Shown here: positions 16,298 to 26,268 of the stretch, in pieces
How positions within the stretch are numbered: position 1 is the stretch's first letter
Layout of the letters: each line of letters begins with the position of its first letter
Source of the DNA: a virus
IMG/VR virus record: IMGVR_UViG_3300042691_023183
Span: 1 to 64,000 of that record
Length of the DNA: 64,000 nucleotides
Direction: 5' to 3' (one strand)
The notes under the pieces: model-generated
The model's input: the letters and a program-made list of their open reading frames with translations, nothing else
What the model was told of the DNA's origin: nothing
Database searches by the model: none
Position numbers and translations under genes: made by a program

Positions 16298-18943
16298 ATG
16301 GCAGATCAAATTCAAAGAAACTCAATATCGTTTCCACTAGAAACCCGTTACAAGAACGCATCTAGTGCACCTACGCCTGGAAATGATCCAAATAATCCAC
16401 GTAATATGGTACCTCCTATCAACAAGGTACCATTGGATTATCCTACGGAACGTATTCCCGGTAAAATCGAGAAACTTTATATTGCCAACAATCAGAAGAT
16501 TTTAACCAGATTTACTGGAAAAACTGATTATGCTAATGGTTTGTTACGTTTTGGTCCACGTCAACCGTTTGTTTGGTATAATCCAAATGAAGGAACCAGT
16601 GGAACAAACGCAATTAAGAAGTACGACAGTCGTGCGTTTCCAATAGGATCCACTTTACAGGACGTAATTCGTATCTCCAAATATAGCGTATCTGGCAATG
16701 GTGTCATCTTTTTGTTCAAACAGTTGTTGTTACAGAATCTACAACCGTTTAACGAAACCAATTTGTATAATCCGTTGATGCCTATAGTCGCAACGTTGCG
16801 TCCGGGTTCATTGGGTATACTTCCTAGACCAACCAGACATATTGATTTGTCTGGCGGTATTTTAGGCGCATTGGCAAGTGTTGTGGGGTTCGGTGTAAAT
16901 AACGGCAGATCATCACCAAAAGGAACTGTAGGTGCCGGAATTCAAGATGACTCTGATAATTCACCTTTATCAAAACAAGCAATTGGTGGTGGTAAGGGTC
17001 TTTTGAGAGGTAAAACCGCTTCTGGTGGTTATAATTCTCTTGCGTCACGTTGGGGTGGTAATGCAAAAAAGAATAGTTTCTTGAGATCCATTGCGGCATC
17101 AGTATTTCCTTCATTTATTAACAGCAAACAACCTGAAAAAACTGGATATCGAGCAGATGAAGGTGCATATGGTTGGATGATTTCTGATAAAAAAGGAAAG
17201 TTCAATAAACATCATGTTATCACTGACGCTGAAATTACGTTGAATCAGTTGTGGATTGCTGGAAGTAGCGACGGCGGACCAAAAAACATTCGTAAAGATG
17301 GTAATGAAGCACCACAAAACAGAAGAATTGTATTTGTTGATGGTACTGAACAGAAAATTTCTGGAACTGAAGTAACTGGACCTACAATTAATGGTGGAAC
17401 AACCGGATTTAAGTTTGAAAAAGACGTAGACAACGTGGAAAAATACGGAAAATCTGTGGGTATTGAACCATACCGTAAGGATATTTCCAACAATTTCAAG
17501 TTCTCTGTGATGTTGATGAACTATAAAAAGTATCTCGACAAGACCAATAGATTTCCTACAAAAATGGACGGTCCTCCATTGGACTTAACTAACGCAAATG
17601 ACGTTATTGTTATTAAACCACAGGAAGACTTCTTCAAAAAGTATGGATTCGACACTGTTCCAAGCGTATTTTTTATCAAATCGATAACCGATATACCAAC
17701 TCGTCAAGGAAGTGGTGATGAAAAACGTTCTGCGGTTGCAGTTGAAGGAACTTACGCTAAAAAACGTAGAGATGCCAATGATAACGGTAATCTTGCCAAC
17801 TTTCATAAGAACATGGAAGATGGAAAGTTCAAAGGGCTTCCGTCAGAAATTAATGACGTTGGTGATCGTATAAATTCTACTCTTCAAACCAAGAAAGAAG
17901 ATCCAATTAATAAAGAACAAATCAAGGATCTCAACAGATTAGTTGAAAAAATTAAGAATACTGGATATTCAATTGCGTTTACCAACGCTGACACACGTGT
18001 ATTTACTAGTCCTGACACCACATTGTTTGGCATCGATAAACTTAAACAATCAAATATCAATGATAAAAAGTTGGTTGATAACTATAAAGACAGTACACAA
18101 CTGTTGGATGGTCTAGGAAAACATGACCGTAAGAATAGTCGTAAGATGGCAACATCTAACGCTGGTGATGGTATTAACAGATTGACTATTTTGAATAAAG
18201 AAAAACAAATATCAGACGATACTGGCATTTCTGGTTGGACAACTTATGAACCATATAATGATGATTTGATCGCCTTTTACTTTTACGATATGGTTAACGA
18301 AAAGTATATACCATTCAGAGCATCTGTCACTGGTATCAATGATAGTTTCCAAGCCGACTGGGTTAACTACAAGTATATTGGACGTGCAGATAAGGTTTAT
18401 ACCTACGATGGTATAACACGTCAGTTGAGTTTTTCATTCAAGGTAATTGCCAATAGCATAAAAGAGTTATTGCCAATGTGGACACGTATTAATTATTTGT
18501 GCGGATTAACAATGCCTGCAAATTATACATCTGCGCCTAGTCAACAAGATGGTAGTGAAAATCAGTTTATGGTACCGGCGTTTGTTTTGTTGACATTGGG
18601 TGATATATACAAAGAACAACCTATTGTAATTAACCGTGTTGGTCTTAGTATTCCAGATGGTGCTGCGTGGGAAACAATAAATGAAACGTCACAACAAGAC
18701 TGGTCATATTTAAACAATATTATTACTTGGACTGGCTCAAAAGGTAAATCTGCTCAATTTCCAAGAGAAGTTGAAATATCGATGGACATGACTCCATTGT
18801 TTAAAGAACGCCCTGTTACTGGCATGGCAAACTTTGGACACGCACCAAGAGATTTGACCAATGGTGATTTTATTGGTGGAGATGGTAACTCTTTCTCAAG
18901 AGGGTTGGCGGTTCCTAGAACAATAACTAACGTAGAAGAATAA
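16298..18943 (+). CDS. Baseplate-associated virion structural protein
   Basis: 881 residues, 9 bp after the tape measure. Segments such as GNGVIFLFKQLLLQNLQPF and YNPLMPIVATLRPG are typical of a large structural protein in T4-like marine phages. The C-terminal ~250 residues (DDLIAFYFYDMVNEKYIPF, YKYIGRADKVYTYDGITR, MWTRINYLCGLTMPANY) look like a tail-tube or baseplate tube-initiator fold. I cannot assign it to a specific T4 gene product; gp48/gp54-like function at the baseplate-tube junction is one possibility. It begins a run of tightly packed baseplate genes. Confidence 0.6.
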   Translation: MADQIQRNSISFPLETRYKNASSAPTPGNDPNNPRNMVPPINKVPLDYPTERIPGKIEKLYIANNQKILTRFTGKTDYANGLLRFGPRQPFVWYNPNEGTSGTNAIKKYDSRAFPIGSTLQDVIRISKYSVSGNGVIFLFKQLLLQNLQPFNETNLYNPLMPIVATLRPGSLGILPRPTRHIDLSGGILGALASVVGFGVNNGRSSPKGTVGAGIQDDSDNSPLSKQAIGGGKGLLRGKTASGGYNSLASRWGGNAKKNSFLRSIAASVFPSFINSKQPEKTGYRADEGAYGWMISDKKGKFNKHHVITDAEITLNQLWIAGSSDGGPKNIRKDGNEAPQNRRIVFVDGTEQKISGTEVTGPTINGGTTGFKFEKDVDNVEKYGKSVGIEPYRKDISNNFKFSVMLMNYKKYLDKTNRFPTKMDGPPLDLTNANDVIVIKPQEDFFKKYGFDTVPSVFFIKSITDIPTRQGSGDEKRSAVAVEGTYAKKRRDANDNGNLANFHKNMEDGKFKGLPSEINDVGDRINSTLQTKKEDPINKEQIKDLNRLVEKIKNTGYSIAFTNADTRVFTSPDTTLFGIDKLKQSNINDKKLVDNYKDSTQLLDGLGKHDRKNSRKMATSNAGDGINRLTILNKEKQISDDTGISGWTTYEPYNDDLIAFYFYDMVNEKYIPFRASVTGINDSFQADWVNYKYIGRADKVYTYDGITRQLSFSFKVIANSIKELLPMWTRINYLCGLTMPANYTSAPSQQDGSENQFMVPAFVLLTLGDIYKEQPIVINRVGLSIPDGAAWETINETSQQDWSYLNNIITWTGSKGKSAQFPREVEISMDMTPLFKERPVTGMANFGHAPRDLTNGDFIGGDGNSFSRGLAVPRTITNVEE

Positions 18944-18946
18944 CGT

Positions 18947-19243
18947 ATGAGATACGACAGAAACGTAAACATAAAGAAGAGATGGGACGGTAAACGGTAT
19001 TTTGGAACAAGATTGTATCCAATCATACCAGTTACTTCGTCTGATATTTATGTTGTGACCAACGAAACTGATACGTTGGATAACTTGGCGTTCAAATATT
19101 ATAAGAATCCGTCGTTGTGGTGGATTATTGCACAAGCAAATAATATTGGAAAAGGAAAGTTGTCGGTACCTGCAGGATTACAACTACGTATACCTACAAA
19201 CGTGACTACAATACTAAATAATTACACCGCTCTTAATTCGTAA
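18947..19243 (+). CDS. Baseplate wedge protein with LysM-like domain (gp53-like)
   Basis: 98 residues, 3 bp after the previous gene. The core TDTLDNLAFKYYKNPSLWWIIAQANNI...VPAGLQLRIP has the LysM / tail protein X pattern (T/D-x2-D-x-L-A-x-K-Y-Y...W..I...N). In T4-like phages small proteins of this kind (gp53 family and LysM-baseplate proteins) lie at the baseplate hub-wedge interface, or bind peptidoglycan. Function by fold resemblance and context. Confidence 0.7.
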   Translation: MRYDRNVNIKKRWDGKRYFGTRLYPIIPVTSSDIYVVTNETDTLDNLAFKYYKNPSLWWIIAQANNIGKGKLSVPAGLQLRIPTNVTTILNNYTALNS

Positions 19244-19248
19244 CAGTT

Positions 19249-21702
19249 ATGTCTACCAGATTCGTAGCACCATTTGAAATTCAACCATTCCCAAAGTACA
19301 TTCGTGACGAATTAGAACGTCGTGAACGTGATGTTGGAGTCAATTTCATTTCCAATACAGTCGCTAGTTGGGATGACAATGGAAACTGGAACACATACAA
19401 AGGACCGATGCGTTGTTGGGTCCGTGTGTGTTCAAACGGTATTGGTGATGTAAAATATGGATCCAAAGAAGGATTTGTATTTGGTGGTGCAAATGGTTTT
19501 TATAAAGATTACGGATTTGAACCAAAGGACTACAATAAAACCGAAACGGTATTGGGATTTACTCCGTCTGGAATTCCACACGTTATTGAAAATGAAAACA
19601 CCACAAACGGTATCATAAACAAACACGTTCCACCACCCGGAATAATAAGCGTTGACGCTGTGATGCAAAAGTCAATGTATCGTCAAATTACGATCAAGTG
19701 GAAGTGTTATTCAAAAGATCACTTGAACTACATGACACCATATTTAATGTCTCCGGGTGTTTCGATGTTTATTGAGTGGGGGTGGAATCATTATAATCCA
19801 CAGTCATTGTTGAATTTGACTGATATTGGTCGTCCTGCAATAATGAAAGATTCTACTTCGGATAAAACGCCTGGCCCAAGCGGTGATCCAGATGATCCTA
19901 GAAAAACAAAAGGATTTGGTCTATTGGGAATTTATACAGATCCTTTGGAACAACAACTGATTGTAGAAGATGGTAAAGGTCTATATGATTTGACTTGCGG
20001 TATCATCACCAGTTTTGATTATTCACTTCAACCAGATGGATCTTACGATTGTACAACCGAAGTAAAGAGTAATAGTTTTATATACAGCGGTGTACAAACA
20101 CGTAGCAACGCTTTGGCATCATCCTCACCTGCGGATAACAAAGGAAATAAAAAGCCAGAACCGGTGCAAGATCTAAAGGGATATATTGAGAAACAGTTTA
20201 AATCGTTGCCAAAGACAGTATTAACCGGTTTGAATGGTACTACACCATTGTTTCCATTACCGGGATGGCCGGGGCCAGAAACACGTGTGTTCATTCCACG
20301 TAATTTGGACACGTCAAACGATCCACGTACAAAGGTTGATAACGTAACCAAGTACAGTTTTGATTCGGGTGCAAACGATGAGTTCTGGATCACCATGGGA
20401 CTTTTTGTTGATTTGATTAACAAATTCTGTAAGGGAGTATCTGACAATACTGGTGCTACATTTAATCAAGTTGATATTAAATCATCATGGATTGGTGGAC
20501 ATAAGAACATGATTAGTACTGATGGCAAAGTGTTATTGATACCAAATTCACAGGCACCAAATATTTCACCGTCTGTTCAAGATCGTGGCAATTCAAAATT
20601 TTATAATACTCCTGATACTCAAAAGAGTGGTCCAGATCCAGCTGCAGTGAGTGAGCCTGATAAAACATTAGATTCAGTATTTGGTAGCAACACTCGTCAA
20701 GATCTAAATGAGATCGTTAACTATTTTAGAATAAACAACGGTGGACAAAATCCAGCGGACGTAGAATTTCCTTCCAAATCATACGATTATACTCTGGGTA
20801 AACTAGAAAACTTATATATTCATAAAGATTTAGTTATCAAAGCAATTGAAAAATCTGAAACGGTAACTGACATATTGAACTTTGTATTGAACAAAATTTC
20901 AGAGGCAGTAAATGGTTTTTGGAAGTTTAGTTTGATTCAATATGGTCCATCCAATTCTTTATTGTCTATTATTGATACCGAGTGTTTTAGTTTGAAACGT
21001 TTACAAGAATTGAATTCTGATAAACGTCCTTACTTATACTTTTTCAAGAATAGAGCTAGCAGAAACAATATTCAGGCACTAAACTTTAGTGTTAAGTTGA
21101 GTGATAAGGTTGCGACTACTGTATTGTATAATTCTCCGAAGGATAACAAAACATCTGTACCGTTGAAGAATCCATTTGGGTTCGTCACCAGAGATAGATT
21201 TTTTCAAATTACAAATGACGCTTCGTATTTGACACCATACGATAAAGAACTTTTGACAAAACAGAATCAGAATCTTGAAGCAGAACGTAAACGTTTGGAT
21301 GACAAACGTAGAGATCAAATCAAAAAGGAACGTGATGTTAAAGATGGAGCGTATATCTATGGTGTTATAACCCGTGAAAACGGTCAAGAAAAGACGTATA
21401 TTCGTAAGTTGGTATTGACTGAAAAGGATTTGTTTACCCTATTAGTTAACGATAAAGATCCAGCAAATGGATCAATTAACTCCTTTCCACAACCGGGAAT
21501 CAAAGCGGAAATAACGGTTACTGGCATTGGTGGAATGAAAACATTCCAAATTTTCGGAATTGACAATTTGCCAGAACCGTATGATAAAGATATATTGTTT
21601 CAGATTGAAGATGTGAAACACAGTTTACAGAGCAATGGACAGTGGACTACGACTATTACGGCTGGTATACGTCCTACAAAAGGATTGAATGTCAAGTTAT
21701 GA
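19249..21702 (+). CDS. Baseplate / virion structural protein
   Basis: 817 residues, 5 bp after the LysM-like gene. Recognisable stretches include FEIQPFPKYIRDELERRERD, YRQITIKWKCYSKDHLNYMTPYL and MFIEWGWNHYNP. Around residues 690-710 a charged helix (EAERKRLDDKRRDQIKKERD) interrupts beta-rich sequence. The large size, beta-rich character and position in the baseplate run suggest a hub or wedge component, but I cannot match it to a named T4 protein. Confidence 0.6.
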   Translation: MSTRFVAPFEIQPFPKYIRDELERRERDVGVNFISNTVASWDDNGNWNTYKGPMRCWVRVCSNGIGDVKYGSKEGFVFGGANGFYKDYGFEPKDYNKTETVLGFTPSGIPHVIENENTTNGIINKHVPPPGIISVDAVMQKSMYRQITIKWKCYSKDHLNYMTPYLMSPGVSMFIEWGWNHYNPQSLLNLTDIGRPAIMKDSTSDKTPGPSGDPDDPRKTKGFGLLGIYTDPLEQQLIVEDGKGLYDLTCGIITSFDYSLQPDGSYDCTTEVKSNSFIYSGVQTRSNALASSSPADNKGNKKPEPVQDLKGYIEKQFKSLPKTVLTGLNGTTPLFPLPGWPGPETRVFIPRNLDTSNDPRTKVDNVTKYSFDSGANDEFWITMGLFVDLINKFCKGVSDNTGATFNQVDIKSSWIGGHKNMISTDGKVLLIPNSQAPNISPSVQDRGNSKFYNTPDTQKSGPDPAAVSEPDKTLDSVFGSNTRQDLNEIVNYFRINNGGQNPADVEFPSKSYDYTLGKLENLYIHKDLVIKAIEKSETVTDILNFVLNKISEAVNGFWKFSLIQYGPSNSLLSIIDTECFSLKRLQELNSDKRPYLYFFKNRASRNNIQALNFSVKLSDKVATTVLYNSPKDNKTSVPLKNPFGFVTRDRFFQITNDASYLTPYDKELLTKQNQNLEAERKRLDDKRRDQIKKERDVKDGAYIYGVITRENGQEKTYIRKLVLTEKDLFTLLVNDKDPANGSINSFPQPGIKAEITVTGIGGMKTFQIFGIDNLPEPYDKDILFQIEDVKHSLQSNGQWTTTITAGIRPTKGLNVKL

Positions 21703-22076
21703 TTGAACTTAGTAAATACATTAATTTAGCGGGGGATATAATACCGTCTGTATTTCCACGGGCGTATTTGTTTTCATCTGCGGATATTGATTATAGCATT
21801 CAATATACTCGTCGTTATTTTGTAAAAAAGGTTAACGACAATGACATTGTGGAAGTGAAAGGTGATAACTTTAAAACTATTCCGGAAAACATCTATCAAA
21901 AGACAAGTATTACTTGGCAAGTTTCTGGAATTGAAAGAAACCTTATAAAAAATGGTAAAGTTATTCAGGAGGGTGCTTACGAGTATAACCGTAAACAGGT
22001 AGCGTTGGCTGAAAAATACATGTCGGGACTAACGTTGAAGATCAGTGAAAATTATTTGAACGGTTTTAAAGGTTGA
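21699..22076 (+). CDS. Small baseplate-region hypothetical protein
   Basis: 125 residues from ATG 21699, which overlaps the previous stop codon (ATGA); an upstream in-frame start is possible but would overlap far more. Beta-rich, with YTRRYFVKKVNDNDIVEV and ITWQVSG. No family recognised. Translational coupling to the preceding structural gene suggests a partner in baseplate assembly. Confidence 0.6.
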   Translation: MIELSKYINLAGDIIPSVFPRAYLFSSADIDYSIQYTRRYFVKKVNDNDIVEVKGDNFKTIPENIYQKTSITWQVSGIERNLIKNGKVIQEGAYEYNRKQVALAEKYMSGLTLKISENYLNGFKG

Positions 22077-22110
22077 CATTTGACCAAGTTAATGTTATCG
22101 TCACCGTTGA

Positions 22111-23454
22111 GTGAATCGTCTTAAAAAAATTGTATCGGAGATTGGAAAGAAAGACATCATTTTGGATGTGGTTCCGATGTCTGATTTTAGACATCCAGCG
22201 TCAAACGATCCGTGTTTGGTGTTGATCAAGGTTGTATCAAGTAGTAAGTGGTATACTATTCATATCAACACATATGACACCACAGAGTTTGTGTCAAAAG
22301 ATGATGTTGTTGATCAACTCAATAATGTTCGTGGACGTATCTTTTGCTTTTCCAAACGGAAGGTACTTCATATGTTGAAGATAAACAACCTTCATGATTT
22401 GTCTTTGGCATCATTTATTGAATCCGGTGATATTGTTGATCAAGACGAATATGACACCGCGTCACATATCTTTTTTAGAAACAAGTATAATCATCATATT
22501 GAACTGAATAAGATTGTACCTGTTAATAATCACATCTCACGATTTCTTGACATGTGTGAAGATGTAGAGGTTCATATTAAGAAGACGTATGATGATTCTT
22601 ATCACAAAGTTAATACTTCGATTATAGAAACTTTACAGTCTATTGAATCACATGGACTGTGTGTTGATATGACGGAGTTTGAGAAACACTTTGCTGACAA
22701 GAAACATTTGGTGGTAAATAACCGCATATATACCGAGTATAATATTTTTACTTCAACTGGTCGTCCCAGCAATCGTTTTGGTGGTATCAACTATTCAGCG
22801 TTGAACAAGGAAAACGAATGTCGTAAGAGTTTTGTATCAAGGTTTGGGGATGACGGTGTTTTGGTGATGTTGGATTATAGTGCGTACCATCCTCATATTA
22901 TTGGCAAGTTGATTCGATACGACTTTCCTAAAGATGTTAACATTTATCAATATTTGGGTCGATATTACTTCAAATCCGAAGATCTTTCCGAAGATCTTGT
23001 GAAGAAGTCGAAAACGTTAACGTTCCAACAATTGTATGGTTCTATCTCTGATGAATACCTCAAGATTCCGTATTTTGCGAAGATCCGTGAGTACATTGAT
23101 CACCGGTGGGATTTCTTCAAGAACTTTGGGTATATTGAGACTCCTATCTTTAAACGTCCCATAACGTCAAATCATTTGAAGGATTCCAATCCAAACAAGT
23201 TATTTAACTACATTCTTCAAGCGTCTGAAACTGAGTATTCGATGCAAAGTTTGATGGATGTAAATCGTTATCTTAGTGATAAACAGACCAAACCTATTTT
23301 GTACACTTACGATTCGATGTTGTTTGATGTACACAAGAGTGAAGGTAAACAAGGGGTTTTACTGGAGATTATACGGTTAATGGAAAATCAAGGATTTCCA
23401 ACAAAGTGTTATACTGGTAAGAACTATCATGACATGACTCCAGTATCTATTTAA
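22111..23454 (+). CDS. Divergent family-A DNA polymerase (polymerase domain only)
   Basis: 447 residues from GTG 22111 (TGA lies directly upstream); ATG 22177 is an alternative. The palm/fingers of family A are visible in order: STGRPSNRFGGINYSALN (thumb-palm TGR motif), motif A VMLDYSAYHPHIIG with Asp255, motif B VKKSKTLTFQQLYG with Lys301, Phe305 and Tyr309 on the O-helix, QASETEYSMQSL, and motif C YTYDSMLFDVH with Asp401. Both catalytic aspartates are kept, but motif A has His where Pol I has Glu710, motif B lacks Arg754, and motif C reads YDS rather than HDE. The N-terminal ~200 residues show no intact 3'-5' exonuclease motifs to my eye. It lies among structural genes, away from the replisome. 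May be a repair or specialised polymerase. Confidence 0.7.
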   Translation: MNRLKKIVSEIGKKDIILDVVPMSDFRHPASNDPCLVLIKVVSSSKWYTIHINTYDTTEFVSKDDVVDQLNNVRGRIFCFSKRKVLHMLKINNLHDLSLASFIESGDIVDQDEYDTASHIFFRNKYNHHIELNKIVPVNNHISRFLDMCEDVEVHIKKTYDDSYHKVNTSIIETLQSIESHGLCVDMTEFEKHFADKKHLVVNNRIYTEYNIFTSTGRPSNRFGGINYSALNKENECRKSFVSRFGDDGVLVMLDYSAYHPHIIGKLIRYDFPKDVNIYQYLGRYYFKSEDLSEDLVKKSKTLTFQQLYGSISDEYLKIPYFAKIREYIDHRWDFFKNFGYIETPIFKRPITSNHLKDSNPNKLFNYILQASETEYSMQSLMDVNRYLSDKQTKPILYTYDSMLFDVHKSEGKQGVLLEIIRLMENQGFPTKCYTGKNYHDMTPVSI

Positions 23455-23478
23455 AAAGGAAGGTTTTCATGTAAGACG

Positions 23479-23497
23479 CAATATTTATTAAATATTG
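23479..23497 (+). promoter_or_regulatory. Inverted repeat containing ATATTTATT late-type motif
   Basis: Perfect 9+9 inverted repeat with a 1-base centre (caatattta/taaatattg) that includes ATATTTATT at 23481-23489. It ends 7 bases before ATG 23505. It could be a late promoter, an operator, or both. Confidence 0.4.
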
Positions 23498-23504
23498 TGT
23501 CATC

Positions 23505-25175
23505 ATGAATAAAGATAAAATCATCAAAGATATACTTTTAGAGTATTCAGTGCTTTCAAAAACTGGCGGTATTGACAAATTGGATCATGATTTGTTGGTT
23601 ACTGCAATCGAAAATTGTGGTTATGCTTCTTATTTTTCAATACCAAAATTGGTCAACGAAATTGAAAGTAAGAAAGAAAACCCCGGATTATCTAATGATG
23701 ATATTGCGTTGATCAATCAAATTATAGGCAAAGGATCTGCTCAACAATCACGTGTATTATTTGATGACGATGATTTAAAGACACTTGATTTGGATGATCC
23801 ACGTAATAAACCTGCTACATTATTTCCAAAAGACCGTGGACAAGCGGAGTTAACTTACAATGAATTGATACAGATTGGAAAAGATAATGGCGGATTAAAG
23901 ATACTTCATAGTCCAAGTTCATTGAGAATTGCCACAGTCAAAGGTGGTCGTCGTCTTTCTAATATCAATACCACACATGGTATTAAAGATGGCAGCAAAA
24001 CTTTCGGACAACTTATGTTGTTTTTGAAATTGGCAAAAGAACACAAAAACATGATTACTCTGGGTATTGAGTCAGCCGCACCTGGCTTAACCGGGGAAGT
24101 CATTGCAGTTAATCATATAAACGACTGGTTTAAAAAGAATAATCCAGAACAACAACCATTCAGATTGCATTTTTGGGATAAGACTGAACGTGTTCCAACA
24201 GGAGTTGAAGTTGATGACGCTGTTCATATCGTTGGTAAGAATAAAGCAGATATTGCTCTACGTAATCAAAACTCAGAAGTATTTTGGATTTCATTTAAAG
24301 GAGCTGAGTTTGATCCAAGACAATTCGTACAACGTGTAGATAGAGTAGATTTCCCACAGTATTCGGGAATGTTGGGATTGGACGATTCGTTTACTGATGG
24401 AAAAGTAAAAGCAGCGTGGGATAGTATTAAAATGACGTTTTTGAATGGAATTAAGAAAAACTATACTGTTCCACCATTGTTGATTAACCCAAGGAAGACC
24501 ACGTTTGATGAAAATAAAGTGGTAATAAATCTTAATGGAAAATCTGCACTTGAAACCATCGGTCCAAATGCTGAATTTTACACTCGGTTAACTTCAGATT
24601 TCCGTAAGATGTTTTATGACTTCGTAACCACGCCTTCTTCCGGTAAGAAGTATTTGTACTATATGGGTGACAAGTTTGAAGGCCATCTTGATTTCTTGGA
24701 TGGTAGTGAAGCAACCAGAATCATAGCTGGTAAAACAATTTACGGACGTGACTTTGATATTAAAGGTAAAGCGCCGTTTGGACAAAACAATTGTAGTATT
24801 TTGATGCACAGTCACGCCACTGTGGAAATGAAGGTAATTCATCCAGAAGATATGGAAACGATGCCTTCACGTGATCCAAAAGATATTGGTTCTATTAACT
24901 GGGTTAAAGCAAACGCTTCAAATGCCACAAGCGAAAGTCATTTGTTGATTAGTACCACTGAAGGTGGTCAACTTTGGTTTAATCCAAATCTACCTCTTCC
25001 AAAAGACGCGGCTGATCCTATTTTGAAATACCGACCAACTCTTAGTTGCAGATCTGGAACAGACGAAGCAGCGGTATTAAAGTTTGGTAATGATGAATAT
25101 ATGTTTATGAAGTTCAGAGTAGTTGTATGGCCTTTAGCAAAAGTAGGCAGCTCATCCGTAAATCTAAAGAAATAA
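23505..25175 (+). CDS. Late hypothetical protein with possible PD-(D/E)XK nuclease core
   Basis: 556 residues. It opens with MNKDKIIKDILLEYSVLSKTGG, an amphipathic helix like other late N-termini. The middle contains GEVIAVNHINDWF, then KADIALRNQ and VFWISFKGAEF, which fits the E...D...x-x-K arrangement of restriction-endonuclease-like folds (Asp in KADIAL, Lys in ISFK, with the usual Glu replaced by Ser before Phe-Lys). The C-terminal part is beta-rich and includes ILMHSHATVEMKVI. No family is recognised. With a late-type motif and inverted repeat upstream, a packaged, injected DNA-acting protein is a reasonable guess; it remains inference. Confidence 0.5.
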   Translation: MNKDKIIKDILLEYSVLSKTGGIDKLDHDLLVTAIENCGYASYFSIPKLVNEIESKKENPGLSNDDIALINQIIGKGSAQQSRVLFDDDDLKTLDLDDPRNKPATLFPKDRGQAELTYNELIQIGKDNGGLKILHSPSSLRIATVKGGRRLSNINTTHGIKDGSKTFGQLMLFLKLAKEHKNMITLGIESAAPGLTGEVIAVNHINDWFKKNNPEQQPFRLHFWDKTERVPTGVEVDDAVHIVGKNKADIALRNQNSEVFWISFKGAEFDPRQFVQRVDRVDFPQYSGMLGLDDSFTDGKVKAAWDSIKMTFLNGIKKNYTVPPLLINPRKTTFDENKVVINLNGKSALETIGPNAEFYTRLTSDFRKMFYDFVTTPSSGKKYLYYMGDKFEGHLDFLDGSEATRIIAGKTIYGRDFDIKGKAPFGQNNCSILMHSHATVEMKVIHPEDMETMPSRDPKDIGSINWVKANASNATSESHLLISTTEGGQLWFNPNLPLPKDAADPILKYRPTLSCRSGTDEAAVLKFGNDEYMFMKFRVVVWPLAKVGSSSVNLKK

Positions 25176-25176
25176 C

Positions 25177-25854
25177 ATGAAAAAGATTTATAAGAATGTT
25201 TCTGAGTTGTTGTCGGAACTTTGTCTTGATAGACGAGTTGATGACGGCATATTTGATATTTTCAACAACGATCATATGGATATCCTAAGAGAGAAGCTCT
25301 CTGAAATGGGAATTCCAAAAGGAGAAGTTGTTGAATTGGCAAATAAAGTTATTGAAGGTAAATACCCAGAGAGACAAGCTTATAACTCAAAGGGTATATT
25401 GGTCACGTTTCCGAACCCGGAATACAAACAACGTGCGATAAAGCGTGGAACTCATTTTGAAGAGGATCCTACAAAAGGCCAAACCAACTTGGATTTTAAC
25501 GCTCCTGCACAACCAGTACAAGAACCAACATCACCTAATGAAAAACCTATCGAAATTGAGCCAGGTGCTCAACAATCTAATCAACAAGTTCAAGGGCAAG
25601 ACCCAATGCAAGGACAAGGTGGAAGTTCAACCGGAAGTCAAACCGATGATCTTGCCACAAGAAGCCCCGATCAAAAAGAAAAAGACGCAGAGGAAGTCGA
25701 AAAAATCTTAACGACTGAATTTACGTTGGAAGAAGCCGCAACTCACAATTGGATTCGTAACAAAAATCGGTGGTATAATGCCGATGGTCAATTGGTGGGA
25801 TATGAGTGGTACAATGTAGACAGCCACAAAACAACAATATTATCTGTTAGATGA
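25177..25854 (+). CDS. Hypothetical protein with disordered Gln/Pro-rich middle
   Basis: 225 residues, 1 bp after the previous gene, so co-expressed with it. The N-terminal helix MKKIYKNVSELLSELC is of the late-gene type. Residues ~105-170 are low-complexity (Gln, Pro, Gly, Ser). The C-terminus has a compact motif NWIRNKNRWYNADGQLVGYEWYN that may be a small beta domain. Family unknown. Confidence 0.5.
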   Translation: MKKIYKNVSELLSELCLDRRVDDGIFDIFNNDHMDILREKLSEMGIPKGEVVELANKVIEGKYPERQAYNSKGILVTFPNPEYKQRAIKRGTHFEEDPTKGQTNLDFNAPAQPVQEPTSPNEKPIEIEPGAQQSNQQVQGQDPMQGQGGSSTGSQTDDLATRSPDQKEKDAEEVEKILTTEFTLEEAATHNWIRNKNRWYNADGQLVGYEWYNVDSHKTTILSVR

Positions 25855-26243
25855 AAGATACACAATTACTTTGTACGTTTGCGGTTCCTACTGAATACAA
25901 ACCCTTGGTGGAACAGATTAAATCATTTTACACATTATCCAATAATAAGATTTTTGTGTTCAATAATGAGAAAAATAACAATGAATTGTATCTGACATAT
26001 AATATCTTACACGGTGAGGCAGCTCGTCAAAAGCTGCCTAACACTATTTCTATACATCGTAAAAAACAAACCAATACTTTGTATACTTTAAATGCCATGA
26101 ATAAACTCATTACCGAGGAAAATAATGGCGTTTTTGATAAAACATACCAGTTGAATTGGGAATATTATAACAACTCTTTAATTATAACAAATGAGGTCTC
26201 AGTTAAAATAATTCCCCTCAAAATTTTCGATATTATAAGTTGA
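25851..26243 (+). CDS. Hypothetical protein
   Basis: 130 residues, overlapping the previous gene by 4 bp (ATGA). It contains NELYLTYNILHGEAARQKLP and SIHRKKQTNTLYTLNAMN, suggesting a small alpha/beta domain. No signal peptide or membrane segment; no family recognised. Its tail contains the -35 box of the promoter for the SSB gene. Confidence 0.55.
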   Translation: MKDTQLLCTFAVPTEYKPLVEQIKSFYTLSNNKIFVFNNEKNNNELYLTYNILHGEAARQKLPNTISIHRKKQTNTLYTLNAMNKLITEENNGVFDKTYQLNWEYYNNSLIITNEVSVKIIPLKIFDIIS

Positions 26244-26268
26244 AAGTTTGGGAAATCCGTACTATAGT
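26240..26268 (+). promoter_or_regulatory. Sigma-70-like promoter for SSB gene
   Basis: TTGAAA (26240-26245), 17-bp spacer, TATAGT (26263-26268). The leader to ATG 26356 is ~80 bases and contains a tRNA-like snippet (see rejected items). No Shine-Dalgarno sequence precedes the ATG. Confidence 0.6.
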
